The position numbers and the translations under genes were made by a program. Below, piece by piece: positions 52,623 through 61,400 of a stretch of DNA of 64,000 nt (positions are counted from its first letter, which is position 1; each line of letters begins with the position of its first letter). The notes under the pieces are model-generated. The model was not told where the DNA came from and did no database searches. It saw nothing but the letters and a program-made list of their open reading frames with translations. This stretch comes from Aquimarina sp. Aq78 (GTDB taxonomy: Bacteria; Bacteroidota; Bacteroidia; Flavobacteriales; Flavobacteriaceae), in NCBI RefSeq assembly GCF_900299525.1, contig NZ_OMKA01000029.1, forward strand, positions 236,986 through 300,985, written 5' to 3'.

Positions 52623-53972
52623 TTAAAGGAAAAGCTTTTCTATTTTCTTAATAGATTTTGGCAAACAACATACCACTACTCTATCTCCTGCCTGAATATA
52701 AAAATCTCCCAGCGGGATCATTCCTTCTTCATCTCTAATAACACCAGCAATTATAGCAGAACGAGGAAAATCTAAATCTTTGATTGAATTATCGCTTACT
52801 TCTGATGAAGGTTTAACAATAAACTCTAACAGCTCTGCATTCATATTATTAAGTTTGGTCATTGCTACAACCTCCCCTTTTCTAATAAATCTAAAAATAT
52901 TATTTGCAGCCAGAAGTTTCTTATTGATCAAGGTATCTATACCAATAGAATGAGATAACTGGAAATAATCCATATTTTCTACTAATGCGATAGTTTTTCT
53001 CACTCCCTTAGACTTAGCCACCAGGCAAGACATTATATTGGTTTCAGAATTACCAGTTACAGCTATAAAAGCATCCATCCCATCTATACCTTCTTCTTGT
53101 AATAGTTCTACATTTCGGCCATCACCATTAATAATCAAAGCATTAGGCAGTTCATCTGCAAGATCAAAGGATTTCTCCCTGTCTTTCTCAATAAGTTTTA
53201 CTCTAAACTTATGATCACAAAGATCGCGAGAAGTCTTATAACCAATCTTACTTCCCCCCAGAATCATAACATTTTTGATTTGCTCTTTAACTTTTCCTGT
53301 TAACTTATACAGCTCTTCTACTCCACCTTTTGAAGTTACAAAATACACTTGATCTCCTTCTTTAAAGGTAGTATCTCCTCTTGGTATTAAAGTATATTGA
53401 GTTCCTGAACGCTGAATTGCGATAGGCATAAAATGTAATTCTGGAAAAACGTCCGCTGCTTCTCTTACTGTTTTACCGACAAATAATGCTTCTTTAGACA
53501 AAGTAGTCCCCACCATCGTTAGTGCGCCATTCTCAAACTCATAACTACCATGAAATGCAGACTGACTAAGCAACAACTCTATTTCACTAGCTGCTAAGGC
53601 CTCTGGAGAAATCAGCTCATCAATACCAAATTTAATGAATCCAACTTCTTCTTTATTTTCTATAAACTCTGTATTAGAAATCCTAGCAATAGTTCGTTTA
53701 GCTCCAAGCTGTTTCGCCAATACACATATCGTAATATTGGTTGTTTCGCTAGAGGTAACACTAATTACCATATCTACATTATCTACTCTTGCTTCTTTTA
53801 AAATAGCAATTGAAGTAGAATCTCCTTTAATAACTCTAATATCCAGGTGAGTATCCGCATAATTAAGGCATTCCTTATCTGTATCTATAAGTGTAATGTC
53901 CTGGGATTCAAACGAGAGTAATTTCGCCAAATGAAATCCTACCTCACCAGCTCCGGCGATTATGATTTTCAT
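52623..53972 (-). CDS. trkA: Trk system potassium uptake protein TrkA
   Basis: The 449-residue cytoplasmic protein has two tandem RCK units. The NAD(H)-binding starts are IIAGAGEVGFHLAKLL with TLIDTDKE (about 2-35) and VMILGGSKIGYKTSRDL with LIEKDREK (about 230-265). Each is followed by a TrkA-C domain. It binds NAD/ATP and gates TrkH, the next gene. It is the first gene of the trkAH unit, with a likely promoter in the 311-base region before it. The length equals that of the two-domain TrkA form. Confidence 0.97.
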   Translation of the reverse strand: MKIIIAGAGEVGFHLAKLLSFESQDITLIDTDKECLNYADTHLDIRVIKGDSTSIAILKEARVDNVDMVISVTSSETTNITICVLAKQLGAKRTIARISNTEFIENKEEVGFIKFGIDELISPEALAASEIELLLSQSAFHGSYEFENGALTMVGTTLSKEALFVGKTVREAADVFPELHFMPIAIQRSGTQYTLIPRGDTTFKEGDQVYFVTSKGGVEELYKLTGKVKEQIKNVMILGGSKIGYKTSRDLCDHKFRVKLIEKDREKSFDLADELPNALIINGDGRNVELLQEEGIDGMDAFIAVTGNSETNIMSCLVAKSKGVRKTIALVENMDYFQLSHSIGIDTLINKKLLAANNIFRFIRKGEVVAMTKLNNMNAELLEFIVKPSSEVSDNSIKDLDFPRSAIIAGVIRDEEGMIPLGDFYIQAGDRVVVCCLPKSIKKIEKLFL

Positions 53973-54073
53973 TGGTTTTGTTTATTGTTTTCCATCTAAA
54001 GATAAAATCAAACTAAGACTAAATACTACACTTCAAAATAACTAGAAGTAAGGTCTTAGAATATAAAAGCGTA

Positions 54074-54104
54074 CAAAGATAATGTAAATTGACTAACTGG
54101 TAAA
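54074..54104 (-). promoter_or_regulatory. Promoter of trkAH
   Basis: On the minus strand, TATCTTTG (54081 to 54074) is an exact TAnnTTTG, with TTTA (54104 to 54101) 19 bases upstream as a near -33 box. The leader would be about 95 bases. Confidence 0.45.
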
Positions 54105-54261
54105 ATTTTGATGACCCCCAACTTCAATTCTAATAATTATGATTTTATTTTTCATCATTTTACAACCAAAAAATATGTCTTATAAAAACCATTATTATAG
54201 AACAAAATCACATTTTTTTGCTTAAACAACAAAACTCAGGATTAGTTCAATATCAAAAATG

Positions 54262-54269
54262 TATATTTG
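54262..54269 (+). promoter_or_regulatory. Possible -7 box of ubiE/menG
   Basis: TATATTTG matches TAnnTTTG and lies 14 bases before the start codon, so the leader would be short. No clear -33 box was found. Confidence 0.45.
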
Positions 54270-54283
54270 CCTAAATTTTTTTA

Positions 54284-55012
54284 ATGTCAGAAAAAATAAC
54301 TCCATATAAAGACAAAACCAGATCTAAAAAAGAGCAGGTTGCCGAGATGTTTGATACTATCTCAGAGAACTATGACGGGCTAAATCGTGTTATTTCTTTT
54401 GGCATTGATGTAAAATGGCGTAAAAAAGTAGTTCGACTGGTTAGCAAGACGAATCCTGAAAGAATTTTGGATGTTGCGACAGGAACTGGTGATCTGGCCA
54501 TAAATCTATCAAAAACAGGAGCATCAGAAATCATTGGTCTTGATATCTCTACAGGAATGCTGGAGGTTGGAAGACAAAAGATTGCAATAAAAAAATTAGA
54601 CACCATTATTAATATGGTACAAGGGGATAGTGAAAATCTACCTTATGATGAAAATTATTTTGATGCGATAACTGTAGCTTTTGGGGTACGAAATTTTGAA
54701 AATTTAGAAAAAGGGCTTTCAGAGATTTTTAGAGTTCTTAAACCTGGAGGTGTTTTTGTAGTTTTAGAAACCTCGATACCCACAAAAACCCCATATAAAC
54801 AAGGATACAAGTTTTATTCTTCAACAATATTACCTCTTGTTGGTAAGTTGTTTTCAAAGGATAAATCTGCTTATTCTTACCTAAGTGAAAGTGCTGCAGC
54901 TTTTCCTTATGGAGAAGCCTTCAACAATATTTTGAAAAAAATCGGGTTTATAGAAGTCAAAGATAATCCCCAAACTTTTGGTGTAGCTACAATTTATACA
55001 GCCACAAAATAA
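54284..55012 (+). CDS. ubiE: Demethylmenaquinone methyltransferase
   Basis: The 242-residue SAM-dependent enzyme adds the ring methyl group in the last step of menaquinone synthesis; MenG is an alternative name. Motifs are VAEMFDTISENYDGLNRVIS near the start, ILDVATGTGDLAINL, IIGLDISTGMLEVGRQK and ITVAFGVRNFENLEKGL, with ETSIPTKTPYKQGY later. Flavobacteria respire with menaquinone, the likely acceptor for the NQR complex encoded at 26881-32955. It is followed 54 bases later by porT without a terminator between, so the two may be cotranscribed. Confidence 0.95.
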   Translation: MSEKITPYKDKTRSKKEQVAEMFDTISENYDGLNRVISFGIDVKWRKKVVRLVSKTNPERILDVATGTGDLAINLSKTGASEIIGLDISTGMLEVGRQKIAIKKLDTIINMVQGDSENLPYDENYFDAITVAFGVRNFENLEKGLSEIFRVLKPGGVFVVLETSIPTKTPYKQGYKFYSSTILPLVGKLFSKDKSAYSYLSESAAAFPYGEAFNNILKKIGFIEVKDNPQTFGVATIYTATK

Positions 55013-55066
55013 TAGTATCAAAACGAATAAGGGTTTTAAACCATTAAAAGGTTAATTTTAATTTAG

Positions 55067-55774
55067 ATGAAAAGAATATTTATCTTAATAGTAGTTTTAA
55101 TATGTACTCAAAATATGAGTGCGCAGTTATTTTCTAAAGAAAAGGTACAGAACCTTCAAAACTTTGATAAACCAAGGTTTAGTTATGGTTATATTCTTGG
55201 GTTTAATCTTTATGATTTTAATTTTGATTATACAACAGATGCACCAGATACTGATATTATACATAATGAATCTGTTGGTTTTAGTGTTGGTCTTTTAGGG
55301 AATCTAAGGCTAAATGATTATTTCGATCTTAGATTAGAACCTATGGTTACTTTTAACACGCGAAATTTAAGGTTTTCTAATTCTCAATTCACTTCAGATT
55401 TTGAATCTGTAAGAGAAGTGAAATCAACATATGTACATGTACCATTATTACTAAAAATATCGACCAAACGAATCAATAATATTAAACCTTTTATTGTTGG
55501 AGGTGTTTCTACCTCTATAAACTTGTCTAGTAACGAAGATAATCCCGATGATAATAGTGTAGGGCAATTTAGAATGAAAACCAATACTAATTATTACGAA
55601 ATTGGTTTTGGTGTAGATTTATATTTATACTATTTCAAATTCACTCCATCTATAAGAGGTGTATTTGCTATGTCTGATGAGTTGATAAAAGATAATGACC
55701 CTAATAGTCCATATACTTCGACTATTGATAAAATGTCAACGAGAGGGATTTTTATAAATTTCACATTCCAATAA
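55067..55774 (+). CDS. porT: Type IX secretion/gliding protein PorT (SprT)
   Basis: The 235-residue protein has a signal peptide (ILIVVLICTQNMSA) and a beta-barrel pattern of alternating strands: RFSYGYILGFNLYDFNFDY, VGFSVGLLGNLRLNDYFDLR, YVHVPLLLKISTKR and YEIGFGVDLYLYYFKFTPSI, with TRGIFINFTFQ at the end. This matches PorT/SprT, an outer-membrane component needed for T9SS. The ubiE-porT-rRNA methyltransferase order is one I recall from other flavobacteria (established knowledge, not checked here). It supports the presence of a working T9SS in this organism. Confidence 0.9.
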   Translation: MKRIFILIVVLICTQNMSAQLFSKEKVQNLQNFDKPRFSYGYILGFNLYDFNFDYTTDAPDTDIIHNESVGFSVGLLGNLRLNDYFDLRLEPMVTFNTRNLRFSNSQFTSDFESVREVKSTYVHVPLLLKISTKRINNIKPFIVGGVSTSINLSSNEDNPDDNSVGQFRMKTNTNYYEIGFGVDLYLYYFKFTPSIRGVFAMSDELIKDNDPNSPYTSTIDKMSTRGIFINFTFQ

Positions 55775-55784
55775 CATCACTTAG

Positions 55785-56516
55785 TTAAGATCTTCTAAAT
55801 TCACTAAGCACAATAGCCGTTGCAGTAGCAACATTAAGGCTTTCTGTTTTTTGATCTGATCCAAATTGTGGAATTGTTACCCTGTCTTTAATAAGATTCT
55901 CGATATCTTCAGAGATCCCATTTGCTTCATTACCCATTATAACAATAGCATCTTTGGGTAATTTCTCGGTATAAATAGAATTCCCATTCATAAAAGTGCC
56001 AAAAATCCTGGAATTTGGTGTTTCTAAAGTTAAATAATTCTTCAAATTCACATAACTAATGTTTACTCTTGTAATAGACCCCATTGTAGCCTGTATAACT
56101 TTTGGATTATAACAATCTACAGTTTGTAAAGAACATACCAAATCTTCTATTCCAAACCAATCACAAAGACGGATTATAGTTCCCAAATTACCAGGGTCTC
56201 TAACATCATCCAATGCCAAGATCAAACCTTTTGAGTTTGTTTTTTTTATTTCTGGAATACAAAATACTGCTAATGCAACTTGCGGAGTAGTTAAAAAGCT
56301 AATCTGTTTTAACTCCTCCTCGGTAACACGACACTCTAATGCCGCAGAAACATCAAAGATTCCAGTCTCTAAAGTAAAGAGAGAATGAAGCTTCAGATCA
56401 GCAGCAAGTAACTCCCTAATTACTTTTTTACCCTCTACAACAAACAATCCATGTTGTTTTCGGTACTTTTTTTGATATAAACTCTTTATTAATTTCTTTT
56501 GGTTTTTGCTAACCAT
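55785..56516 (-). CDS. TrmH/SpoU-family RNA 2'-O-methyltransferase
   Basis: The protein has 243 residues from the ATG giving VSKNQKKLIKSLYQKKYRKQ. An upstream start (56573) would run into the divergent tamL gene and is rejected. The N-terminal part is a SpoU substrate-binding domain (HGLFVVEGKKVIRELL). The C-terminal SPOUT knot has LALDDVRDPGNLGTIIRLCD, AIVIMGNEANGIS and IPQFGSDQKTESLNVATATA. It methylates a ribose in rRNA or tRNA using SAM; the target base is unknown. It is divergent from tamL with only 23 bases between start codons. Confidence 0.92.
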   Translation of the reverse strand: MVSKNQKKLIKSLYQKKYRKQHGLFVVEGKKVIRELLAADLKLHSLFTLETGIFDVSAALECRVTEEELKQISFLTTPQVALAVFCIPEIKKTNSKGLILALDDVRDPGNLGTIIRLCDWFGIEDLVCSLQTVDCYNPKVIQATMGSITRVNISYVNLKNYLTLETPNSRIFGTFMNGNSIYTEKLPKDAIVIMGNEANGISEDIENLIKDRVTIPQFGSDQKTESLNVATATAIVLSEFRRS

Positions 56517-56534
56517 ACAAATAGTGTATTTTTG
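56505..56534 (+). promoter_or_regulatory. Promoter of tamL
   Basis: TTTG (56505-56508), an 18-base spacer and TATTTTTG (56527-56534) form a close match to the Bacteroidota consensus. The start codon is at 56540, so transcription would begin at about the ATG. The -33 box overlaps the start of the divergent methyltransferase gene. Confidence 0.6.
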
Positions 56535-56539
56535 AATCA

Positions 56540-59134
56540 ATGAATGAATACAGGTTGAAACACTTTCTGACAAAAATATTATTAATTACCTTAACTAGCA
56601 TCTTTTTATTTTCGTGTAATGCGGTAAAAAGAGTTCCTGAGCACGAATATCTTTTGAAAAAAAATCAAATTTATGTCGATAGCGCTAAAACTAAGGATCC
56701 AAAACTGTACAATCAATTATATCAAAAACCAAATACCAAACTATTAGGAATCCCTATTAGACTTCATATATATAATCTAGCAAGAATAAATCAAGATTCT
56801 TTATATCAAGATTGGCTAACGAGGAAACCTAAGCGAAAAAAAAGAATCACTAAGTTCCTTTCAAAAAAACAAGTAGATAGATTGGGCGTAGGATTATCAG
56901 GTATTAATGAGTGGGTAAAAAGTACAGGAGAATCTCCTTCAATTATTGATGAATCTAAAGTAAAACGCTCTATAAAAAGACTACAAGCTTATTATTGGAA
57001 TAACGGTTGGTTTAATATTGAAGCAGATTATAAGATCAATACAAAGAACGATAAAACTGCAACTGTAGATTATTATGTAAAACCACACGAACCTTATTTC
57101 ATCGATTCATTAAAAACAAAAATAGAATCTAAGGTTGCTGATTCTATTTACAAATTAAATGCTCAAAAATCTATAATTATTTCAGGAAAACAATATAAGA
57201 CATTAGATATTGAGACCGAAAGAGAAAGGCTTACTTCATTATATCGAAATTCTGGATTATTTCACTTCGAAAAAGAATTTATAAAATTTGATGCCGATAC
57301 TGTTAACACGGATCATAAAGTAAATCTAAATCTACTTATAAAGAATCGCTCTGTAACATATGGAGATTCTACCGCTAGAATCCCTTTTAAAGTTCACAAA
57401 ATAAGTAAAGTAAACATTTATACAGATTATTCTTATCAAAACCGAAATCAAAAACCTAAAGATAGCACTTCGTATAAAGGGTATAATATTTACGGTTTCG
57501 AGAAAATAAAATATACTCGTAAAGCAATTACAAATTCTGTTCTCATTACTCCAGGTGAAATTTTCAGAGATAAAGACAGAACATTTACTTATAATCAAAT
57601 CAATAATTTAAGAACATTTAAATATCCTAACATACGATTTGATATTGACCCTAATGATCCGGCTGGAGAAAATCTTGTTGCCAATATCTTATTAACCCCA
57701 AGAAAAAAATACAGTACAAATATAGATTTTGATGTATCGACATCAAATATTCAAGCTTTTGGAATAGGTTTTGGGGGATCTCTTTTAATACGAAATGTTT
57801 TTGGAGGTGCCGAAATTTTAGAAATCTCGGCTCGGGGAAGTATTGGATCTTCTAGTGATGCAGTAGATGGTGGTCAAAAATTCTTTAATATATCAGAAGT
57901 AGGAGCAGATGTAAAACTATCTTTTCCTAAAATAGTTTTTCCTTTTATAAATCATAAGATTATTCCAAAACATATGTCGCCGACTACCAATCTTATTTTT
58001 GGAATGAATGTTCAGCAAAATATTGGCCTTGATAAACAAAATGCCACAGGAGTATTTAATTATCGATGGAAACCTAGCAATATCCTAACCAACCAATTTG
58101 ATCTTGTCAACATACAATACGTAAGAAACTTAAATACTAGTAACTATTTTAACATCTACAACACTTCATTTAACAGATTAAATAATATTGCTACAAAAGT
58201 TTTAGAGGCAGATTCACCATTCTTTTCTCAACCAGATACTGGTACTCCAAATATAGATAATGCTGTATTACATATACCTAGTGGAGCAAATGGATTTATA
58301 GCAGAATCTTTAAGCTCTGCAGCAGATCCTGATCTAACATCAGATCAATTACAAGAGATTCGAAATATCAACGAAAGAAAGGTAAGATTAACCGAAGACA
58401 ACTTAATCTTTGCCTCAAGTTATACCTACACAAAGAACAATAGAGAAAATCTTTATGATGAAAGCTACTCAAGATTTAGAGCAAAAGTCGAGTTAGCAGG
58501 TAATGTATTAAGTGCAATTTCAAATATATCGGGATTAAAAGAAAATTCTAATAAACGTTTTGAGATATTTGGTGTAGAATTTTCTCAATATGCAAAAACA
58601 GAATTGGATTACATAAAACATTGGGATTTAGGGCGAAAAAACGTGGTTGCATTTAGAGCTTTTGGAGGAATTGCACTTCCCTATGGCAATTCTAATAGTA
58701 TTCCTTTTGCACGAAGTTTCTTTGGTGGTGGACCTAATGATAACAGAGCATGGTTAGTATATGATCTGGGACCAGGAAGTACTGGCGGGAGAGATGAGTT
58801 TAATGAAGCTAACATGAAAATTGCTCTAAATGCAGAATACCGATACAAGATTCTAGGATCATTACATGGAGCATTATTTGTTGATGCCGGAAACATTTGG
58901 AATGTTTTGGACAATGTAGAAGAAGAAGATGCTATCTTTTCAGAATTAGATGATGTACGGGAAATTGCTCTAGGAAGTGGTTTCGGATTTCGATATGATT
59001 TTAATTTCTTCGTTTTAAGACTTGACATAGGGTTTAAAACTTTTAACCCAGCCAATGATCAAAACAAAAGGTGGTTTAAAGGATATAACTTCTCTGAAGC
59101 AGTTTATAATTTTGGAATTAATTATCCTTTTTAG
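56540..59134 (+). CDS. tamL: Omp85-family lipoprotein TamL (BamA/TamA-like)
   Basis: The 864-residue protein has a lipoprotein signal (SIFLFSC, Cys at about residue 29). POTRA-type regions follow, with VKRSIKRLQAYYWNNGWFNI and ERERLTSLYRNSGLFHFEKEF. The C-terminal barrel (about 430-864) has SFFGGGPNDNRAWLVYDLGPGS (Omp85-type loop sequence) and FGFRYDFNFFVLRLDIGFKTF at the end. TamL is the lipidated form of TamA-like proteins in Bacteroidota and works in outer-membrane assembly. A tamB gene is not adjacent. The first ATG is needed for the signal peptide. Confidence 0.9.
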   Translation: MNEYRLKHFLTKILLITLTSIFLFSCNAVKRVPEHEYLLKKNQIYVDSAKTKDPKLYNQLYQKPNTKLLGIPIRLHIYNLARINQDSLYQDWLTRKPKRKKRITKFLSKKQVDRLGVGLSGINEWVKSTGESPSIIDESKVKRSIKRLQAYYWNNGWFNIEADYKINTKNDKTATVDYYVKPHEPYFIDSLKTKIESKVADSIYKLNAQKSIIISGKQYKTLDIETERERLTSLYRNSGLFHFEKEFIKFDADTVNTDHKVNLNLLIKNRSVTYGDSTARIPFKVHKISKVNIYTDYSYQNRNQKPKDSTSYKGYNIYGFEKIKYTRKAITNSVLITPGEIFRDKDRTFTYNQINNLRTFKYPNIRFDIDPNDPAGENLVANILLTPRKKYSTNIDFDVSTSNIQAFGIGFGGSLLIRNVFGGAEILEISARGSIGSSSDAVDGGQKFFNISEVGADVKLSFPKIVFPFINHKIIPKHMSPTTNLIFGMNVQQNIGLDKQNATGVFNYRWKPSNILTNQFDLVNIQYVRNLNTSNYFNIYNTSFNRLNNIATKVLEADSPFFSQPDTGTPNIDNAVLHIPSGANGFIAESLSSAADPDLTSDQLQEIRNINERKVRLTEDNLIFASSYTYTKNNRENLYDESYSRFRAKVELAGNVLSAISNISGLKENSNKRFEIFGVEFSQYAKTELDYIKHWDLGRKNVVAFRAFGGIALPYGNSNSIPFARSFFGGGPNDNRAWLVYDLGPGSTGGRDEFNEANMKIALNAEYRYKILGSLHGALFVDAGNIWNVLDNVEEEDAIFSELDDVREIALGSGFGFRYDFNFFVLRLDIGFKTFNPANDQNKRWFKGYNFSEAVYNFGINYPF

Positions 59135-59264
59135 CCATTCATCATATCAGATAGTTTAATTCGAACATCAAACATTTATATATCTTATTTTTAAGAAAAA
59201 TCAATAATCCATAATAATTAAAACAACCACAACTCTGCTTGTTTCAATGATTATTTTAATCCTA

Positions 59265-59293
59265 TCTGTTTCCGTATAATTTTACTATTTTTG
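59265..59293 (+). promoter_or_regulatory. Promoter of fbaA
   Basis: TCTG (59265-59268), a 17-base spacer and TATTTTTG (59286-59293) resemble the consensus. The leader would be about 20 bases. Confidence 0.5.
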
Positions 59294-59318
59294 TAGCCTT
59301 ATAAACCAAAACTAAATT

Positions 59319-60386
59319 ATGAGTCACAACATCAAACCAGGAGTTGCCGTAGGAGACGAAGTTCAGGCAATTTTTAAATATGCAAAAGAGAAAGCTTTTG
59401 CATTACCTGCAGTTAATGTAATCGGTTCTAATTCGATTAATGCCGTTTTAGAAACTGCTGCAGAGTTAAATTCTCCTGTAATTATTCAATTCTCTAACGG
59501 AGGAGCACAGTTTAATGCTGGAAAAGGCCTCTCTAATGAAGATCAAAAGGCAGCAATTGCGGGAGCAGTTGCCGGTGCCAAACATGTACATTTAATGGCT
59601 GAAGCCTATGGAGTACCTGTAATTTTGCATACTGACCACTGTGCAAAAAAACTACTTCCTTGGATCGATGGCCTATTAGATGCCGGAGAAGAATTTTACA
59701 AAGAAACCGGAAAACCATTGTACAGTTCTCATATGATTGATTTATCTGAAGAACCAATCGAAGAAAACATCGAGATCTGTGCAGCATATTTGGCTCGTAT
59801 GAGCAAAATGGGTATGACCTTAGAAATCGAACTAGGAATCACTGGCGGTGAAGAAGATGGTGTAGATAATAGCGATGTAGATGATTCTAAGCTATATACT
59901 CAACCAGAAGAAGTTGCCTACGCCTATGAAGAATTAAGTAAAGTAAGTGATAAATTTACTGTAGCAGCAGCTTTTGGTAATGTTCATGGTGTATACAAGC
60001 CTGGTAATGTAAAATTAACACCAAAAATACTTAAAAATTCTCAGGAGTTTATCTCAAAGAAATATGAAGTCGAACATAACCACATCGATTTTGTTTTTCA
60101 TGGAGGAAGTGGCTCTACTGTTGAAGAAATAAGAGAAGCAATTGGATATGGAGTCATTAAAATGAATATTGACACTGATCTGCAATTTGCATTTAATGAA
60201 GGTATTCGAGATTACATGACCAATAATATTGAATATCTGAAGACGCAAATAGGTAATCCTGATGGATCAGAAGAACCTAATAAAAAGTATTACGATCCCA
60301 GAAAATGGTTACGAGAAGGAGAAATTACCTTTAAGAACCGTCTTAAAAAGGCATTCGAGGATTTAAATAATGTAAATACATTATAG
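59319..60386 (+). CDS. fbaA: Class II fructose-bisphosphate aldolase
   Basis: The 355-residue protein is the zinc-dependent aldolase that splits fructose 1,6-bisphosphate in glycolysis. Motifs are FALPAVNVIGSNSINAV, the catalytic Asp and zinc His in ILHTDHCAKK, Glu in EIELGITGGEEDGV, zinc His in FGNVHGVYKPG and HGGSGSTVEEI, then INMDTD-like MNIDTDLQFAF. The length fits the E. coli-type class IIA. It lies in front of accD with a terminator hairpin between, so accD transcription from this promoter would need read-through. Confidence 0.97.
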   Translation: MSHNIKPGVAVGDEVQAIFKYAKEKAFALPAVNVIGSNSINAVLETAAELNSPVIIQFSNGGAQFNAGKGLSNEDQKAAIAGAVAGAKHVHLMAEAYGVPVILHTDHCAKKLLPWIDGLLDAGEEFYKETGKPLYSSHMIDLSEEPIEENIEICAAYLARMSKMGMTLEIELGITGGEEDGVDNSDVDDSKLYTQPEEVAYAYEELSKVSDKFTVAAAFGNVHGVYKPGNVKLTPKILKNSQEFISKKYEVEHNHIDFVFHGGSGSTVEEIREAIGYGVIKMNIDTDLQFAFNEGIRDYMTNNIEYLKTQIGNPDGSEEPNKKYYDPRKWLREGEITFKNRLKKAFEDLNNVNTL

Positions 60387-60400
60387 AAGACTGAAAACTT

Positions 60401-60437
60401 AAGCTGAAACTCCTTAAATGAGTTTCAGCTTTTTTTA
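60401..60437 (+). terminator. Terminator after fbaA
   Basis: AAGCTGAAACTC (60401-60412) and GAGTTTCAGCTT (60420-60431) form a perfect 12-bp stem with a 7-base loop and a T run. It lies between fbaA and accD. Confidence 0.86.
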
Positions 60438-60453
60438 ATTATAATAAAATTAT

Positions 60454-61311
60454 ATGGCTTGGTTTAAGAGAACACAAAAAGGTATACAAACTGCTACCGA
60501 AGACAAAAAGGATGTCCCTAAAGGACTTTGGTATAAATCTCCAACTGGAAAAATTGTAGATGCAGAGCAACTTGAAAAAAACTTCTATGTAAGTCCAGAA
60601 GATGGATACCATGTAAGAATAGGTAGTAAAGAATATTTTGAAATCCTATTTGATGACAATAAATTTAAAGAACTTGATAAAGGTGTTACCTCAAAAGACC
60701 CTCTTAAATTCGAAGACAAAAAGAAATATGTTGATCGTCTTAAAGACGCACAAGAAAAAACAAATTTAAAAGATGCTGTAAGAACAGCAGTAGGAAAATC
60801 CTTTGGTAATGATTTAGTTATTGCATGTATGGATTTTGCATTTATTGGAGGTTCTATGGGTAGTGTTGTAGGTGAAAAAATCGCAAGAGCTGCTGATTAT
60901 TCATTAAAGCATAAAATTCCATTTATGATTATCTCTAAATCTGGAGGTGCTCGTATGATGGAAGCGGCATTATCGTTAATGCAGTTGGCAAAAACATCTG
61001 CTAAGTTAGCTCAATTAGCCGATGCAGGAATACCATATATATCCTTATGTACAGATCCAACAACAGGAGGTACAACAGCTTCTTTTGCCATGTTGGGTGA
61101 TATTAATATTGCAGAGCCAGGAGCATTAATTGGGTTTGCTGGCCCGCGTATTGTTAGAGATACCACAGGAAAAGAATTACCTGAAGGTTTTCAAACCGCC
61201 GAATTCTTAAAAGAACACGGGTTTCTTGATTTTATAACTCCAAGACACGAACTAAAACAAAAGATAAACTTATATCTAAGTTTAATTCTAAATCGCCCTT
61301 TAGCAAATTAA
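60454..61311 (+). CDS. accD: Acetyl-CoA carboxylase carboxyltransferase subunit beta
   Basis: The 285-residue protein transfers the carboxyl group from biotin to acetyl-CoA, with AccA, for fatty-acid synthesis. Carboxyltransferase motifs are DFAFIGGSMGSVVGEKIARA, ISKSGGARMMEAALSLMQ, TDPTTGGTTASFAMLGD and GFAGPRIVRDT. The N-terminal zinc ribbon of E. coli AccD (CDSC and CPKC) is replaced by KSPTGK and VSPEDGYH; all four Cys are lost while the surrounding sequence still aligns. This seems to be a feature of the flavobacterial lineage rather than a defect. It is the last gene before a bidirectional terminator. Confidence 0.96.
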   Translation: MAWFKRTQKGIQTATEDKKDVPKGLWYKSPTGKIVDAEQLEKNFYVSPEDGYHVRIGSKEYFEILFDDNKFKELDKGVTSKDPLKFEDKKKYVDRLKDAQEKTNLKDAVRTAVGKSFGNDLVIACMDFAFIGGSMGSVVGEKIARAADYSLKHKIPFMIISKSGGARMMEAALSLMQLAKTSAKLAQLADAGIPYISLCTDPTTGGTTASFAMLGDINIAEPGALIGFAGPRIVRDTTGKELPEGFQTAEFLKEHGFLDFITPRHELKQKINLYLSLILNRPLAN

Positions 61312-61331
61312 GATATAATACATCTAGTTAT

Positions 61332-61370
61332 ATATAAAAAGGCCCGACTTAAAGTCGGGCCTTTTTATAT
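61332..61370. terminator. Bidirectional terminator between accD and a lipoprotein gene
   Basis: A near-perfect palindrome: arms 61332-61350 and 61352-61370, with the G-C-rich GGCCCGAC/GTCGGGCC inside A and T runs. It can end both convergent transcripts. Confidence 0.9.
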
Positions 61371-61400
61371 AATCACACCAAAGACCTGTAGATCATCAGG

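Larger units (their letters stand above)
53973..54283. other. 311-base divergent region between trkA and ubiE
   Basis: It holds a promoter candidate for each gene (listed separately) and is otherwise AT-rich without hairpins or coding frames. Confidence 0.6.

Noticed and set aside
56517..56573. Longer start of the RNA methyltransferase gene
   Set aside because: It would overlap the divergent tamL coding region and its promoter, and the extra residues are not family-like.
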